From NCBI GenBank assembly GCA_013397865.1, contig VZTI01003270.1, forward strand, positions 1-64,000: a stretch of 64,000 bases of DNA, written 5' to 3'. The DNA comes from Struthidea cinerea. Its lineage: Eukaryota > Chordata > Aves > Passeriformes > Corcoracidae. How positions within the stretch are numbered: the first letter of the stretch is position 1; every line of letters starts with the position of its first letter. Positions 13,370-25,700 of the stretch are shown here, piece by piece. The position numbers were made by a program, and so were the translations under genes. The notes under the pieces are model-generated. The model was not told the DNA's origin and made no database searches. It saw nothing but the letters and a program-made list of their open reading frames with translations.

Positions 13370-14315
13370 AATGTCTTCAATAGTCTTGCAATGACGATAT
13401 TATGATGAAGGGATCAACTGCACCCTCAGCAAATTTCCAGATGACGCCAAGTTGAGTGGTGCAGTTGGAACACCTGAAGGATGGGAAGCCATCCAGAGGG
13501 ACCTGGACAAGATCACAAAGTGGACCCATGGGAATCTCATGCAGTTTAACAAGACCAAGAGCAAGTGTTGCACTTGGTTCAGAACAACTGGCATCAACAG
13601 GGTATCAACACAGGCTGGGAGATGAACAGATCAAAAGGAGCCCTGGAGAAAAGGACTTGGGGGTGCTGGTGGGTGAGAGGCTGGACATGACCCAGCACTC
13701 CCAGCCCAGAAAGCCAAACTTGTCCTGGGCTGCATCCAAAGCAGCATGGCCAGCAGAGCTAGGGAAGGGATTCTGCCCCTCTGCTCTGCTCTGCTCTGCT
13801 CTGGTGAGACCCCAGCTGCAGTGCTGTGTGCCATTCGGGGCTCCCAGCACAGAAAGGACAGGGACCATTGGAGTGAGTCCAGAGGAGGGCCACCAAAAAA
13901 TGATCAGAGGGCTGGAGCACCTCTCCTATGAGGGAACTCTGAGAGAATTGGGGTTGTTCAGCCTGGAAAAGAGAAGACTTCAGGGTGGCCTAATTGCAGC
14001 CTTCCAGTACCTGAAGGGAGCCCACAAGAAAGATGGAGAGGAACTTTTTACAAGGACATGCAGTGATAGGACAAGGGGGAATGGTTTCAAACTGAAAGAG
14101 AGTAGGTTTAGATTTGATATTAGGAAGAAATTCTTTACCGTGAGGGAGGTGAAGCACTGGAACAGGTTACCCAGATAAGCTGTGGATGCCTTATGCCTGG
14201 AAGTGTTTAAGGACAGGCTGGATGGAGCTTTGAGCAACTTGTTCTAGTGGAAAGTGTCCCTGCCCATGGCAGGAGGGTTGGAAATAAATGATCTCTAAGG
14301 TACCTCAAACCCATG
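13370..14315 (+). mobile_element. CR1 LINE, 5'-truncated, C-terminal ORF2 and 3'UTR
   Basis: Non-LTR retrotransposon fragment in plus orientation. It begins near the 'gatgaaggg...gcaccctcagcaaatt' part of the reverse-transcriptase ORF and runs through the region encoding 'KDLGVLV' and 'LFSLEKRRLQGGLIAAF'. It ends in the CR1 3'UTR ('ccatggcaggagggttgga...atgatct'). The reading frame from 13456 is broken by a TAA at 14176-14178, where the sister copy at 16.3 kb reads GAA. The usual terminal ATTCTATG repeats are absent, so the extreme 3' end is lost or diverged. A short CTCTG tandem repeat lies at about 13776-13801. The left boundary is approximate. The long open frames on both strands here belong to this element and are not host genes. 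Confidence 0.9.
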
Positions 14316-16261
14316 GAAACTCAGGATAGTTGTAAACCAGACTCCTGTGGCAGTATCACAAATTTCTCTCCACAGAAATACCAAGTGCCATGGCTTGCTT
14401 TAAATCTGCCCAATACAAACACACGATGGATCCTTCCACAGAGATTGCTGTATGTGGTCGGTTAGTGTAATGACCTTTAAATTTTACTCAGATGAAGGTA
14501 AACCAGAATAGTGCCTGGGCTCTCCAAACCTTTAAGTTTCCCACTGGAATTATGGTTATATGCCACTCAACAAAAGCATTTGCATTAATCAGTCCTAGGC
14601 ACCACTTTTAATCAATAGATATCAAAGGCTTTCTATGAGTCACTGGAGACAAACAAGCTCCTACAAGGGGAGAAACCCACAACATCCAAAATGAACTCAC
14701 AGTTTGAATTGCACTTTTGTACAATGCTGTGATCATCCTTTTTTCCAGATGCAGAGAGCACAAAGGAAGAGCACTGAGGTATCTGTGCTGGATGTCATTC
14801 TCCAGCAGTGGCACTGGCTTCCCATCCCAGTCCCGAGTCATGACTTACCAGTCCAGCAGAAACAGACTTGCTTCAATTTATCATAGGGTCATTTAGGCCC
14901 CTGCTGCACGCCCTTAGCTTCTTAGTGCTGTCAGAAAGATGTACAGAAGTTTTTAGAGCCCTGAAAGATATAAGAATGTCATTAAAATGAACATAACATT
15001 ACTAGAATAGCAGAAAGGGAAAATGAGCTCTTACTGTTTAATCAGCCCGCTTAACAGTTTGGATTTGTTTTATTATTCTAATTTTACCACTCTAATTTTA
15101 CGAACATTTACCCTAACTCTCAGCTTGTTCAGATTCCTCCTCAAGTCCCAATTCATGACTGTTTGCTTAATACTTGAGGGATTAAGCCAGTGAAATTCAA
15201 ACAATTTACCACAGGTCTTTAAAAGGTTTCTTTTCGGTTTTACTAGTGGCTTACTCACTTGGTAGATCAGGCTGCTTCTAAAGCTTGCCTCTGATCCTGA
15301 CACATTACCACAGAGGGCGAGGGAATTTATCCAAAAGAGGTCTTACAGAATACAAGTCTCAGGCTGCAGTGTTTGCAGGCACAAGCTTGAAGGTGTGCTA
15401 CAATTTCAGTTGTGATTTCCAGGCTGTGAAAGATCCTCTGTCGCAGAGGACAAGAGTGGAACATTTGGCTTGAAAACATGTGAGAATGAAATTGTAAATT
15501 GAGGCTATGCAAACTGAAGAGAAATACGTTTGGGCATTTTTCTTTAAAGTTCCCCTCATCTATTGGAGAGTTTGAGCTGGAACAAAAGGGTGAGGGAGCA
15601 GAGTGTAGAAGGCTGTGACACACAGAACATGCCACTTGGGCCAAACTACGAATGTATCGAAACCCATGAAATGGAAGCATAAAATAATACTGATATGATA
15701 TTGTGTCTTTGTGTATACTATGCTTTGATAGAGCTAGCAACGTGAGAGACAAATCAGCTGAGAACGAGAAATTCTGCATGATCACATATGACTCACTTAC
15801 CAGAGCTTGGCTATCTGAAGGTAAATGGAAGTCAATCAGGTTAACTCCTACCCTGCATTCTCCTAAACTGCCAGTTATATAAACAGACAGAATGCAAATG
15901 TGTTAAGCTGATGTGTACTGAAATGAAAAAAAGCCAATAATGACACCGGAATATTTTGAACAAAGCCTCAGACTTGCATTCATTTGATTTTTTCATTTTC
16001 CTGCATTTAAAATTTATGTTTTGCTTCATGTTATGGGAAATGTAATAAAAGCAGTTAACAACATGATGTTAAGCTTCATTTGTGAACTGTTTGAGAAAAA
16101 TCAGAATCTGCCCAGCCCATTAGTGAAGTGAAAATTGTACAGGCAGAATTCCAGCACTTTTGAATAATTGAATCTAGATTTGTTCATTAGAGTAACCTTC
16201 AGGGAGCTATAATGCAGATCCATGACATCAGTAGCTTTAATAGGAACAAAAATGTGAATTT
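14316..16261. other. Intergenic, no gene seen
   Basis: Sequence between two CR1 copies. A 152-codon open frame on the minus strand (15327-15785) is rich in Ser, His, Leu and Phe, has no recognisable motif, and is most likely chance. Confidence 0.55.
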
Positions 16262-16715
16262 GTCCAGAAGAGTACCATAAGGCTGATTAGGAGGCTGAAG
16301 CAACTCTCCTATGAAGACAGATGAAGAGAATTGGGATTGTTCAGCCTGGAGAAGAGAAGGCTCCAGGGAGACCTTGGAGCACCTTCCAGTACCTAAAGGG
16401 GGCTCACAAGAGAACTGGAGAGGGACCTTTTACAAGGACATGCAGTGACAGGACAAGGGATGATGGCTTCAAACTGAAAGAGAGTAGGTTTAGATTAGAT
16501 ACTAGGAAGAAATTCTTTACTGTGAGGGTGGTGAGGCACTGGAACAGGCTGCCCAGAGAAGCTGTGGATGCCTTATGCCTGGAAGTGTTTAGGGACAGGC
16601 TGGAGGGGGTTTTGAGAAACTTGTTCTAGTGGAAGGTGTCCCCGCCCATGGCAGGAGGGTTGGAACTGAATGATCTGTAAGGTACCTCCAACACAAACCA
16701 CTCTATGATTCTGTG
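16262..16715 (+). mobile_element. CR1 LINE, 3' end
   Basis: 5'-truncated CR1 in plus orientation. The last 100 or so codons of ORF2 remain open to the natural stop at about 16627-16629, ending in a 'RHWNRLPREAVDALCLEVF' stretch. The CR1 3'UTR follows and terminates in 'ctctatgattctgtg', the characteristic octamer-like end. It is closely similar to the copy ending at 14.3 kb and probably belongs to the same subfamily. It retains the 3' terminus that the other copy lacks. Confidence 0.93.
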
Positions 16716-19700
16716 GTGACAGATATTCTCAAAATTTTTCAACATTAAATTTCCTTTTGCCTACATACAAGTATACACTATTTATATCCCCTTGCACAGA
16801 AAGTTATTAACTTTATCTCATGCTACATGTCAGTGGGAGAAAGCGACGAATATAAATATATATAAATGTTTTTTCAGGCATGAGGGCAGCAGCCGGGGTG
16901 TAATACTCCTCCGCCATCTCCCATTACAGGGTACTCAAGAGGCAATGACCCTGACAGTGTCTCAGTCTCAGTCAGCTGTACTTACCAAGTATCAGTCACA
17001 CTTTTCCCCTGATTTCTCCTCTGCCTGAGCCTAGCTTCACTTTTTGCCCAATCCTATGGCCTATCAGAAATCTCTACTTTCTAGGCCGGTATATCTCTAA
17101 CAGACTTCTAATATCTTGTTCTCAACTTCTAAGTCTCACCTCACTTCAGTTGATTATAAAAATTTGGCACTAAATTGGATGAAAAAAAGTTTCCAAGTAC
17201 AAGTATATGGATCTCTTACTGTATTACACCTTAGCCTAATGACTGTATCTCTTAATCCTCCTCTATCTTGACTCCTTCCTTACCTTCCTTCCAGGCCAAA
17301 ATCAGACCTCTTTGAAAGGGATAGTAACATTTCCTTTGATGTGGGAGCAGGGTGGCAGGGGAAGAGCAAAACTGGTATCACATCTCCCAGGGTGGAAAGA
17401 AACATGTGAGAAACAGCTGTGGGAATGCTTTCTGTGGATAGCTGAAGCAGACCTGTGAAAATGACAAAATACTATCCTACTTTTGTAAGTAAGTGACACT
17501 ACATTTACAGATAAATTTGGTATTTCACTAAATTTGGTGGTCCATGCAATATTTCCCAACTACAAAACTGCCTGAGTTTCTACACTTTGAAACTATTGCA
17601 TAATAGAAATGACAAGGCAATCAAAATGCAAACAGTTTTTACTGGTTACGGCTTTCCATTATTTATAGCTTCATGTCCCTTTTGGGAAATGCCATCCCAA
17701 AATTAAACTTAATTTTAGTCTCCAAAATTAGGCGAGTCCTATGACTCAGTGGAGGAGAGAATGTTACACATGCATGCTTCTAAATGGAGCGGGCAGTTTA
17801 GTCTATTAGAATTCATTAGGGACTGAGTCATAATTGTGAAACTGAATTTACTTAGGACAATAACCTTCAAGAGAAAATAAGTATGACAGTGAGCCAGTTC
17901 TCATTTCAACAAGAAGTCAGGCAGCCTCCAAGCTTTCTTAAGTGTGGTAATCCCTTCAAGTTCCTGCCTGGCAGGATTTAGGCTGCCTCCTCTATTTTCA
18001 TACATAAGAACTTTACCACATATGACACCTGCAAAAAATGTCACATGAAACTGGCATTTGGCTGCCTGGAGTGTTTAGTCTGTGTAACATCTTTATCAAG
18101 ATACTAAGAATTCATTCCCAGTCTAGTTAAGGAGTAAAATTAGAAAGGGACTACATACAAAAATAACATGAATAAGTGGAAACAGCTGAAATAATTCCCT
18201 CTGCACACAGCAAATAAAGTCTAATAATAAATTATTAAAACAAAATATTAAATGTCAACTGAAGATCCAAGGTTAAAGTTAAATATTGGGAGTAGTATTC
18301 CAAGAATGAGAAGTCTCAAGTACATCACACTTGATCACAGATTATTGACTGTTGCTGACTTAAAAATTAGTGCTTAAAGAATCAAATCATTGTCTGTCAA
18401 CAGCTTCTCAGTTTGGCAGGAGAGAGCTGCACCCCACTATGCGAGGGTATATTTCAGTACTTAATTCTCCCAGGTTGAGCACAATAGATTCTTCAGAGTC
18501 AGATTCTTTCTCCATTCTGACTTTGGAAAATACTCGGGGAAAGGATAACTTTACCAGTAGAGAATTTCCATCTATTTGGCCTGTTATGGGTTCATAGAAG
18601 CAACACGGCTGAAGACGGGTTAGCTCAGTTACAAACTTTGACAGTGATTGCAGAACAGCAAGCACTCGCTTTTCATTCATTCCTGGTTGAGTGGCTGCAC
18701 AGTGTGTGATATTCATGTACACTCAGGTGGTTCCGAATTTAATTTTGTCTCTAAAGTACATCATTAACAATTAATACTGATGCTTCACAATTCATTTAAG
18801 CATACAGCAGTCTTCTGTTTTTCACAGTGGCAGTTGCGTTCCAACTCAATTGGGACCCTCCCTAAATCTATCCTCTAATAGCTTGCTTAATTTTATTTTT
18901 GTATTCCACAGTCCTTGATAACAGCAAGCTAATTTCTGTAACTCTGTTTGATGAAAATGTGCTGATGGAACTCATATTTCACTTCATTGACTGTAATGAG
19001 CTATTTCATCAAACTGTCCATGTGACACTATTATAGAGAAAATGATAAATTTACTAATTTATTCACTAGAAATTTCATTGGAAATTTAAAAAGGAAAAGA
19101 AAAGAGCCATGAAGTGAGTTACATTAGACTTCTACCAAATGATATGTCAGGGTCTACATGAAACAAAAGCACTGACTACTGCTACACTTAATGAGGTGTA
19201 AACATTAAGTATGTGTTGATTAATCAGCAGTTGCTTGAAACTGAGAACAAAAACCTGCACCACGATACAGGTTTTCCCTTGTAAATATTTACAAGCTTTA
19301 CCTGTTCATCACGAGGTGCTGCTACCATTAGAAATCAGAGTTTCATTCACACACCTCCTCTCTGCCTGCGAGACCTCTTACCCATGTTAGGCACATGGAT
19401 TTGGATAAATTCAGCAGCTGACAACCAAGCTGTCATAGCAAAGAAGTAATTCCTCCAAAGATCATTTTTACAAAGATTATTTGCATTTACCTCTTTTAAA
19501 AAGGAGGTACTTGCAACCATAACGTTGTGGGGGATGAAACACTATTTTGGAAGAACATTAGGAAGTATGTAATTAGACGATTCATCTCATGCTAATATTA
19601 GGCCTGGAAATAGAGACAGTATCACACGGCCTGCCTGGCTTATTTTAATTAGATGTCCTCCACCTGCTATTACCGTTATGATCCACATCTTTGATCGCTC

Positions 19701-22700
19701 TGCCACAGACCATCCGGAAACCTAGGCACTAGCCTGGAGAGCATGCCTCTGGAAAATCACAAAACCAACTAGGACAATTACTCATAATTCTTCCTTGCAT
19801 CCCACTTTGTACCTATTCAGGAGCTTTCTTTATCTGTACTCAAAACTGCAGCACACTCCTCCTGCAGTAGTAACTTCCTGCACTTGTTTTTTGTGAAAAG
19901 GGATTTTGTAGGAGGTTAAAAATAATTTTAAAACCCACACAATTTTAATTACCTTCAAGAAATTATACAAACAATAACAAGGTTCAAAATAAAATAATAT
20001 TTCATATAATGGTTAATTAATTATTGGACTTTTCTGGTCCATATAGTTTAGGGGAAAATATTTTACACAGGGAATTGTCCAGGGGCTTTTTTGTTCGGTT
20101 GGTTTCGGTTTTTAAATCTACTTGACTGTCACTTTCAAAAACTGCTTTCTTTGCTAGTATAAGCTAGTCTTCGCTTGAGGGAGATGGTGTCTGGAAGACT
20201 AGAATCCAAAACAGATGACTGCATAAAGAGCCCAAGCAACTATTTGCAAGACATATCTTGTGTTCCCTTAAAGATATGCCATTCAACATAAATAGAAAAC
20301 TACCACAGGGAGACAGCAAGAGAGCTTGTCTTTTCCCTCAGAACTGGAACATTTTAAGACGGCCCACTCCCTACTCAAAGCTGAAGATAGCCACCTGAAG
20401 GGAGTGACTCAGGAGCAATCACCTTGCTGCTGCACAAGGGATTTCTTCTTAGGGTGCATTACAAGGAAAAACTGCTCAATTCACATGCTTTAAATCAAAC
20501 CACAAAGAAACCAATGATTTAATAATGATGTGATTAACTGGCAGTTGGTAAACTATACATTCAGGATCAATATCACAACACATAAACCACACTATTAGAA
20601 TGAAATGTTAATTAATACCTATAAATTTCTAAGCACACTGTAACTAATCCCAAGAGTTACAGCAGCCCCCACATTCACAGTTACACACACACCACTCTCT
20701 CACAGGGCTCGAGGGCAAAGAGCCCTCACCACTCTCTTCTGGGAGTGCAGTTTCCCCTACTTGCACCCCCATTTTGCTGGAAATGTGGGTGCTCTTACTT
20801 TGTTTGTACCCCTGCTGCCCTCTACGATCCCTATGTGGCTGAGAAATCACACCACAAGTTCACACACACACAGATCCTTATTTCTTTGTTCCCTGTCCTG
20901 TGACCGCAGTGGCTGGATCACTCCGATGTGAAGGATGCTCTGTTTGGTCTTGACAGAAGTTGTCATGCCAGAGGATGACTTTTGGAATTATCAAAATAGG
21001 GTTTGACTGCTGCTCTCTTCTCACTTCCCTCTCCCCTCCTGTCACAAATTCACATGGTGCTTTCATACTTCTTTTCAAGTTGACTCATTCATTTAACTTC
21101 TTGGTTAAATTGAGGGCCACGTGGGTACCCCAATGAGATTATACCAACTGGTCCAAATAGAGAAAAAAGGCAGCGAAGAAGCTCTTCTGGAGAAGAATTC
21201 ATCAGTTTTAACATATTTCTACCCTCCTCCATTTGAATAGCATCTGGTCAGAAAGCGCTCACACTCCATCACAGCAATGTATGAGGCAAACTCACCACTG
21301 GGGTTAGCGGACCAAGAACATGGTGCATTACGCTGCTACCAAACTCCTGCTGGATTGCACTCTCCCTGCTTGGATCAGCACTGGGAAAGAGCAATTTAAC
21401 CTCCTGCTTTAATTAGTCCTCAAATTGTCACAACGTTTAGACATACAAGTGATCAGCACCTTTTTCTGCTAAGGTATCCAGTCCTTAGGAACATAACCTC
21501 CACAGATCCTCCAGAAGTACAAACTTGGCTTTAAAACTAGGTAAACATTGAGGAATGGAAGCTGCTCTCCTTTTATGACAGCAAGTTCACCACTCTATAA
21601 TTAAAATATATAATTATGTAAGTCCTGAGTGCATCAAGTACCAAGAGAGCCTTCCTAAGAGATTTGTGTGTAATAGGCCAATTAGTCCCTAGACCCCCAT
21701 CCTGGATTTTGAAAGCAGTGAGAAGACCCAAGAAAGAGTGATTTTTTTGCTGCTAGTAAAACTTACCACATACCTATCTTCATGCATGGTCATCAGTAAC
21801 CACTATGCTGAAGATACTTGTTCAGTATCTGTTTGAGGAGAAAAGTTTTCTTTCTGCAGGATTTTCATAAAGCATAATTAGATGAATTAAAACTGTCCCT
21901 GCTAAATCTGCAGTCTCCAGAATGCCACTGTATGGTTAATTTACTCATCTTTGTTCCAGCCCTATTGTGCTGGCTTTTGTATTACACGGATTGATGTAGC
22001 AACCATCTGTAAACATGAATATAGTCCTGGCATAATAGGAAAAACACTCAAACAAACAAACAATAGTTTCCTCTGCAAAGGAATACCTCTAGCTCAGGCC
22101 AGACAGTTACCGCCATGCTCTGCATAAAACCTAAGAGAAGCAAGTGGCCTCTGAAAGTCGCTTTTGTTCTCTATGCTATATCAGGGAAGCAGAAGACACA
22201 AAATAATGGAGACATTAAAGACATTTTGGTCCTCTTCGCCAAAGATCTGAGTCTGGAGGCTGTTACTATAAAATGCTACTTTAAGGGGTTTTCCTAGTGG
22301 AGTCACAGTCTGTTAACAGTAAACAGAATGGGAACTCAGCAGAAATATCATAAGCCTCCCAGTTCAATACAATCAATATTAAATATTTAATCAAGCCTAT
22401 TAAAATGGATAGCAATGCAAGTCTTCAAGGAAAACAAGAACAAAAGTAATTTAACAGAAAAGACTTGCAAAATATTTTTCAGAACCCGACATGGTAAGCA
22501 GAGTAACCAAGCATCAAAGACTACAGATTAGCCAAGTCTTTCCCCTTTCCCAGTCTCCTTGCATATGTTCCAACTCACATTCAACTTTACAGCAAGACAC
22601 ATAGCACCCATCTATATGAATATGAAACTACCCATTTGCAACACTCTCAGACTATGCTCTGCCCACAATCCCTCAAGTATCAACCATGTTCATCATCCCA

Positions 22701-25700
22701 ATGCCTCTAAATTATGTCCTCTTTCTTAACAGCAGTGAGGAGAGTGATGCCAGAATCGCTTTGCAGAGCAATAGACTACTAATATGAGCAAAAATTAATC
22801 CAAAAACACCCCTCACATTAAAAAGTAGACTATGTCAGTTGTCAATCAAACATCTAAAACATACATTCTTTCAATGGTGGTAAATGTAAGATACTTGAAA
22901 TTGAAGGGCTATTCAAGTAGCTCTATATAAGTAGAGGCATACAGAAGAGAAAAATTATTAAAAAACCTCAGAATGAAAACTACACACAAATTTTGATTTT
23001 TCAAGCTGCTGGCAGTGGAACTGAGACAGCCATTCCTTGACTGAAGTGCCCCTATACCATGAATACCATCCTGAAGAAACACAAAGCAAACTTAGCAAAG
23101 GAGTGACCAGTCAGAACAGAATGATGTTTGACAATCACCAGGGTGCAGTTCAACCACTGGGAAATTGCCAGCATTCAATTCTAATATTGAAATATCTTGT
23201 ATCACAAAAATTAGAACACAATTCACATAGCACAGAAATTATTTCAAGTTATGAGCCATCATAAAACACATGCTTTCTATGAGGTGGTGAATTCTACCAA
23301 CACTAAGGTCTGCCTATTTTTTGGAGCATGCAATTCAGCTGGAATTTCAAATTTGAAGTCCAGTTACTAACATGATGCCAAATCACTCTTGGTCAGCAGC
23401 CCTGGGACTAAAACATGCCTATGCACTGATTCAACTGCACTCTTGCTTTGAGTTGGCACAAACCATTCGTTGCATAGTTCAGGAAAAACCTAACCAAACA
23501 GGCTTTTTCATCAGCTCAGAAGGAACTCTAGTTGACATGGCCGTCCATGCGGTAGTATAACTTGTTTTGGTCCTGTTTGCACAGACAAGATCAAAACACT
23601 TGTCATGGTACTTGGAAGCCAACTACAACTTGCATGTTTTATATCCATAAGGAAAATATGAACAAATTAAAGTTTTAAGAATGCTTCTAAATAATGCCAG
23701 GTTTTCTTTCAGAAGACAGAGAGAAATACTTAAGCACTGATTTGGACATTTTATCTGAGCGCCATTAAACACTTGAACAACTTCGAGGGCTCAGAAAGAA
23801 TAAAAATTAACAGCATTTAATAAAAGCACAATTTCTTTGGCAATTTCTATCTTGCTAACCTTAAAACACCAGTTCCTAACTGGATTCAGGGTACACTTCA
23901 TTGGTGCAGAAGGCAAATTCTTGCACTCTATCACTATTTGGTGATGGACACTTAACAACCTGGCTGATCTGAAGTGTATTAATGAGGCACTAAAATGTTT
24001 TAAGGCATAAAGTAGGCATTAAAATTTCTTTGATACATTGTATGCATTTAAAGGCAATACATTTAAAAGTTGCAGGTCTTCTTGATGGGCATATAAAAAG
24101 GTTTGTTATCTAGAGATTTTTCTCATTATTCGCTTTCAGAGTTCATTTACCCTTGATTCACTTATTAATTCCAGCAGGCTTCACTGTTCTCAGACAAGGA
24201 AAAAACACCATTTCATATACTTTGGCACAGTTATGGTGGATTAGGAAAGAAAAAGACAGGATACAGAAGAACAATCCATAACCCAAAAATGACAATAAAC
24301 TTCACCTATATTGCTCATTTCTCCTCTAATTTATCTATTCTGTAACAATGATATAGCTAAGGGCTGAATCCAGAAGGCTTCAGAAGAGAGAGACATTGCT
24401 CCATTCAGGGGCAAGGTGAACTGGCCCTAACTATTTCAGGGATAATTATGTTTCACTAGATAGTGAAGAGTTTTCAATGAACCTGTTCATTAATTGAAAT
24501 TCGGGGAGAATTTTTGCAGTGCAAACCAGCAAGAGTTTTGCTTTATTTCCTGTACAAACAAGCAGAAGGTATGAAACTGAATTAACTGCACTTCAGGAAG
24601 AAAGGAAAGAACTAAGCAAGGCTCTGAACTGTTATCAGCTAGAGAAAAGCTGTAAGGAGTAGCAAGCTACAAAATTGTCTGAATGACAACTGGTTGCCTT
24701 ACCTACTCCTAGAGAAATACTACAAAAATTTAGGGAGGTTTTCCGGACTGTATCCTTAAAGTCTAGATGCTTAGACTCACAAACAGCATAATAAACTTTT
24801 TTTTTTAGACCTAAGGAGATCCACTTCAAGGCACCTGCAGTTTTTATGCCCTGCTGTTATAAGCACTCTGTTCTAAAACCTGCTTGTAACAATAGCTAGA
24901 AGCCTTTGTAAAGTCTAAGCCTATTTTTCCTTATGGTCAGATTTTACTTATTTCCCTTTATATCACTTACCATTCTTTTCCTTTTTTTTTTTTTCTCCCT
25001 CTCCTCTGTGGTGTATATGGACTCAGAAGCTTTGTCTCCACTCCGTGTTTGTTTAACTAAACAAGAACACCAGGTTCTCCAAAATCATTACCTTGGCAAG
25101 AACTGCCCACAAACAGTGTAAGTGCATCAAGGTGGTTTTACAGCTGAGGCAATTAGCCCTGCTGAGAAACATGACTTCTTAGCCCAGGGATTCAGTTAAC
25201 ACACCCATGCTGCCCCAGACAGGCTAAGATAATTAGACACTGCCTTTGGGGTCAGGACCACTCTGCGATGGACCATTTTGTTCTGGATGTTTCTGGGATC
25301 TGACAACAAGTCCCTACTTTTTTTTTGAATGATGTAATTTCCACAGAGCTTGCCAAAAGTCTCATTTGGCTCACCAATCCAACAGGAAAAGCAACACATT
25401 TCTGTGAAACTGTATAAAGGACAGACCGGGAGCAGATATTAGACACAGATAAGCCAAGATACTTTTTACCATTTGAGGTACTGGAGATTGAACTGTGCAC
25501 TGTTACAAGGTTGAATTGCACCACTGAGTTCTGTCCAGAAATGAAATTTCCACAGTTTTACTTGCTTTATTTTTACTAGTTTTAATTTTCTGTTTGTAGT
25601 TTACTAGATGTTGGGACAAAAGGCAAAAGAGAACATGAGAAGTGGTTCATTTTTCATAATTTTTATTTTTTAAGGGATTGACAGAGGCTTTTTTTCCCCG

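Noticed and set aside
13456..14178. 240-codon open frame
   Set aside because: This is the truncated C-terminal part of CR1 ORF2, reported as the mobile element and not as a host gene.
15327..15785. 152-codon minus-strand open frame
   Set aside because: Low-complexity Ser/His/Leu/Phe composition and no known family; not supportable as a gene.
18610..18680. tRNA-like 'gggttagctcagtt' word
   Set aside because: An A-box-like word only; no B box at suitable spacing and no cloverleaf.
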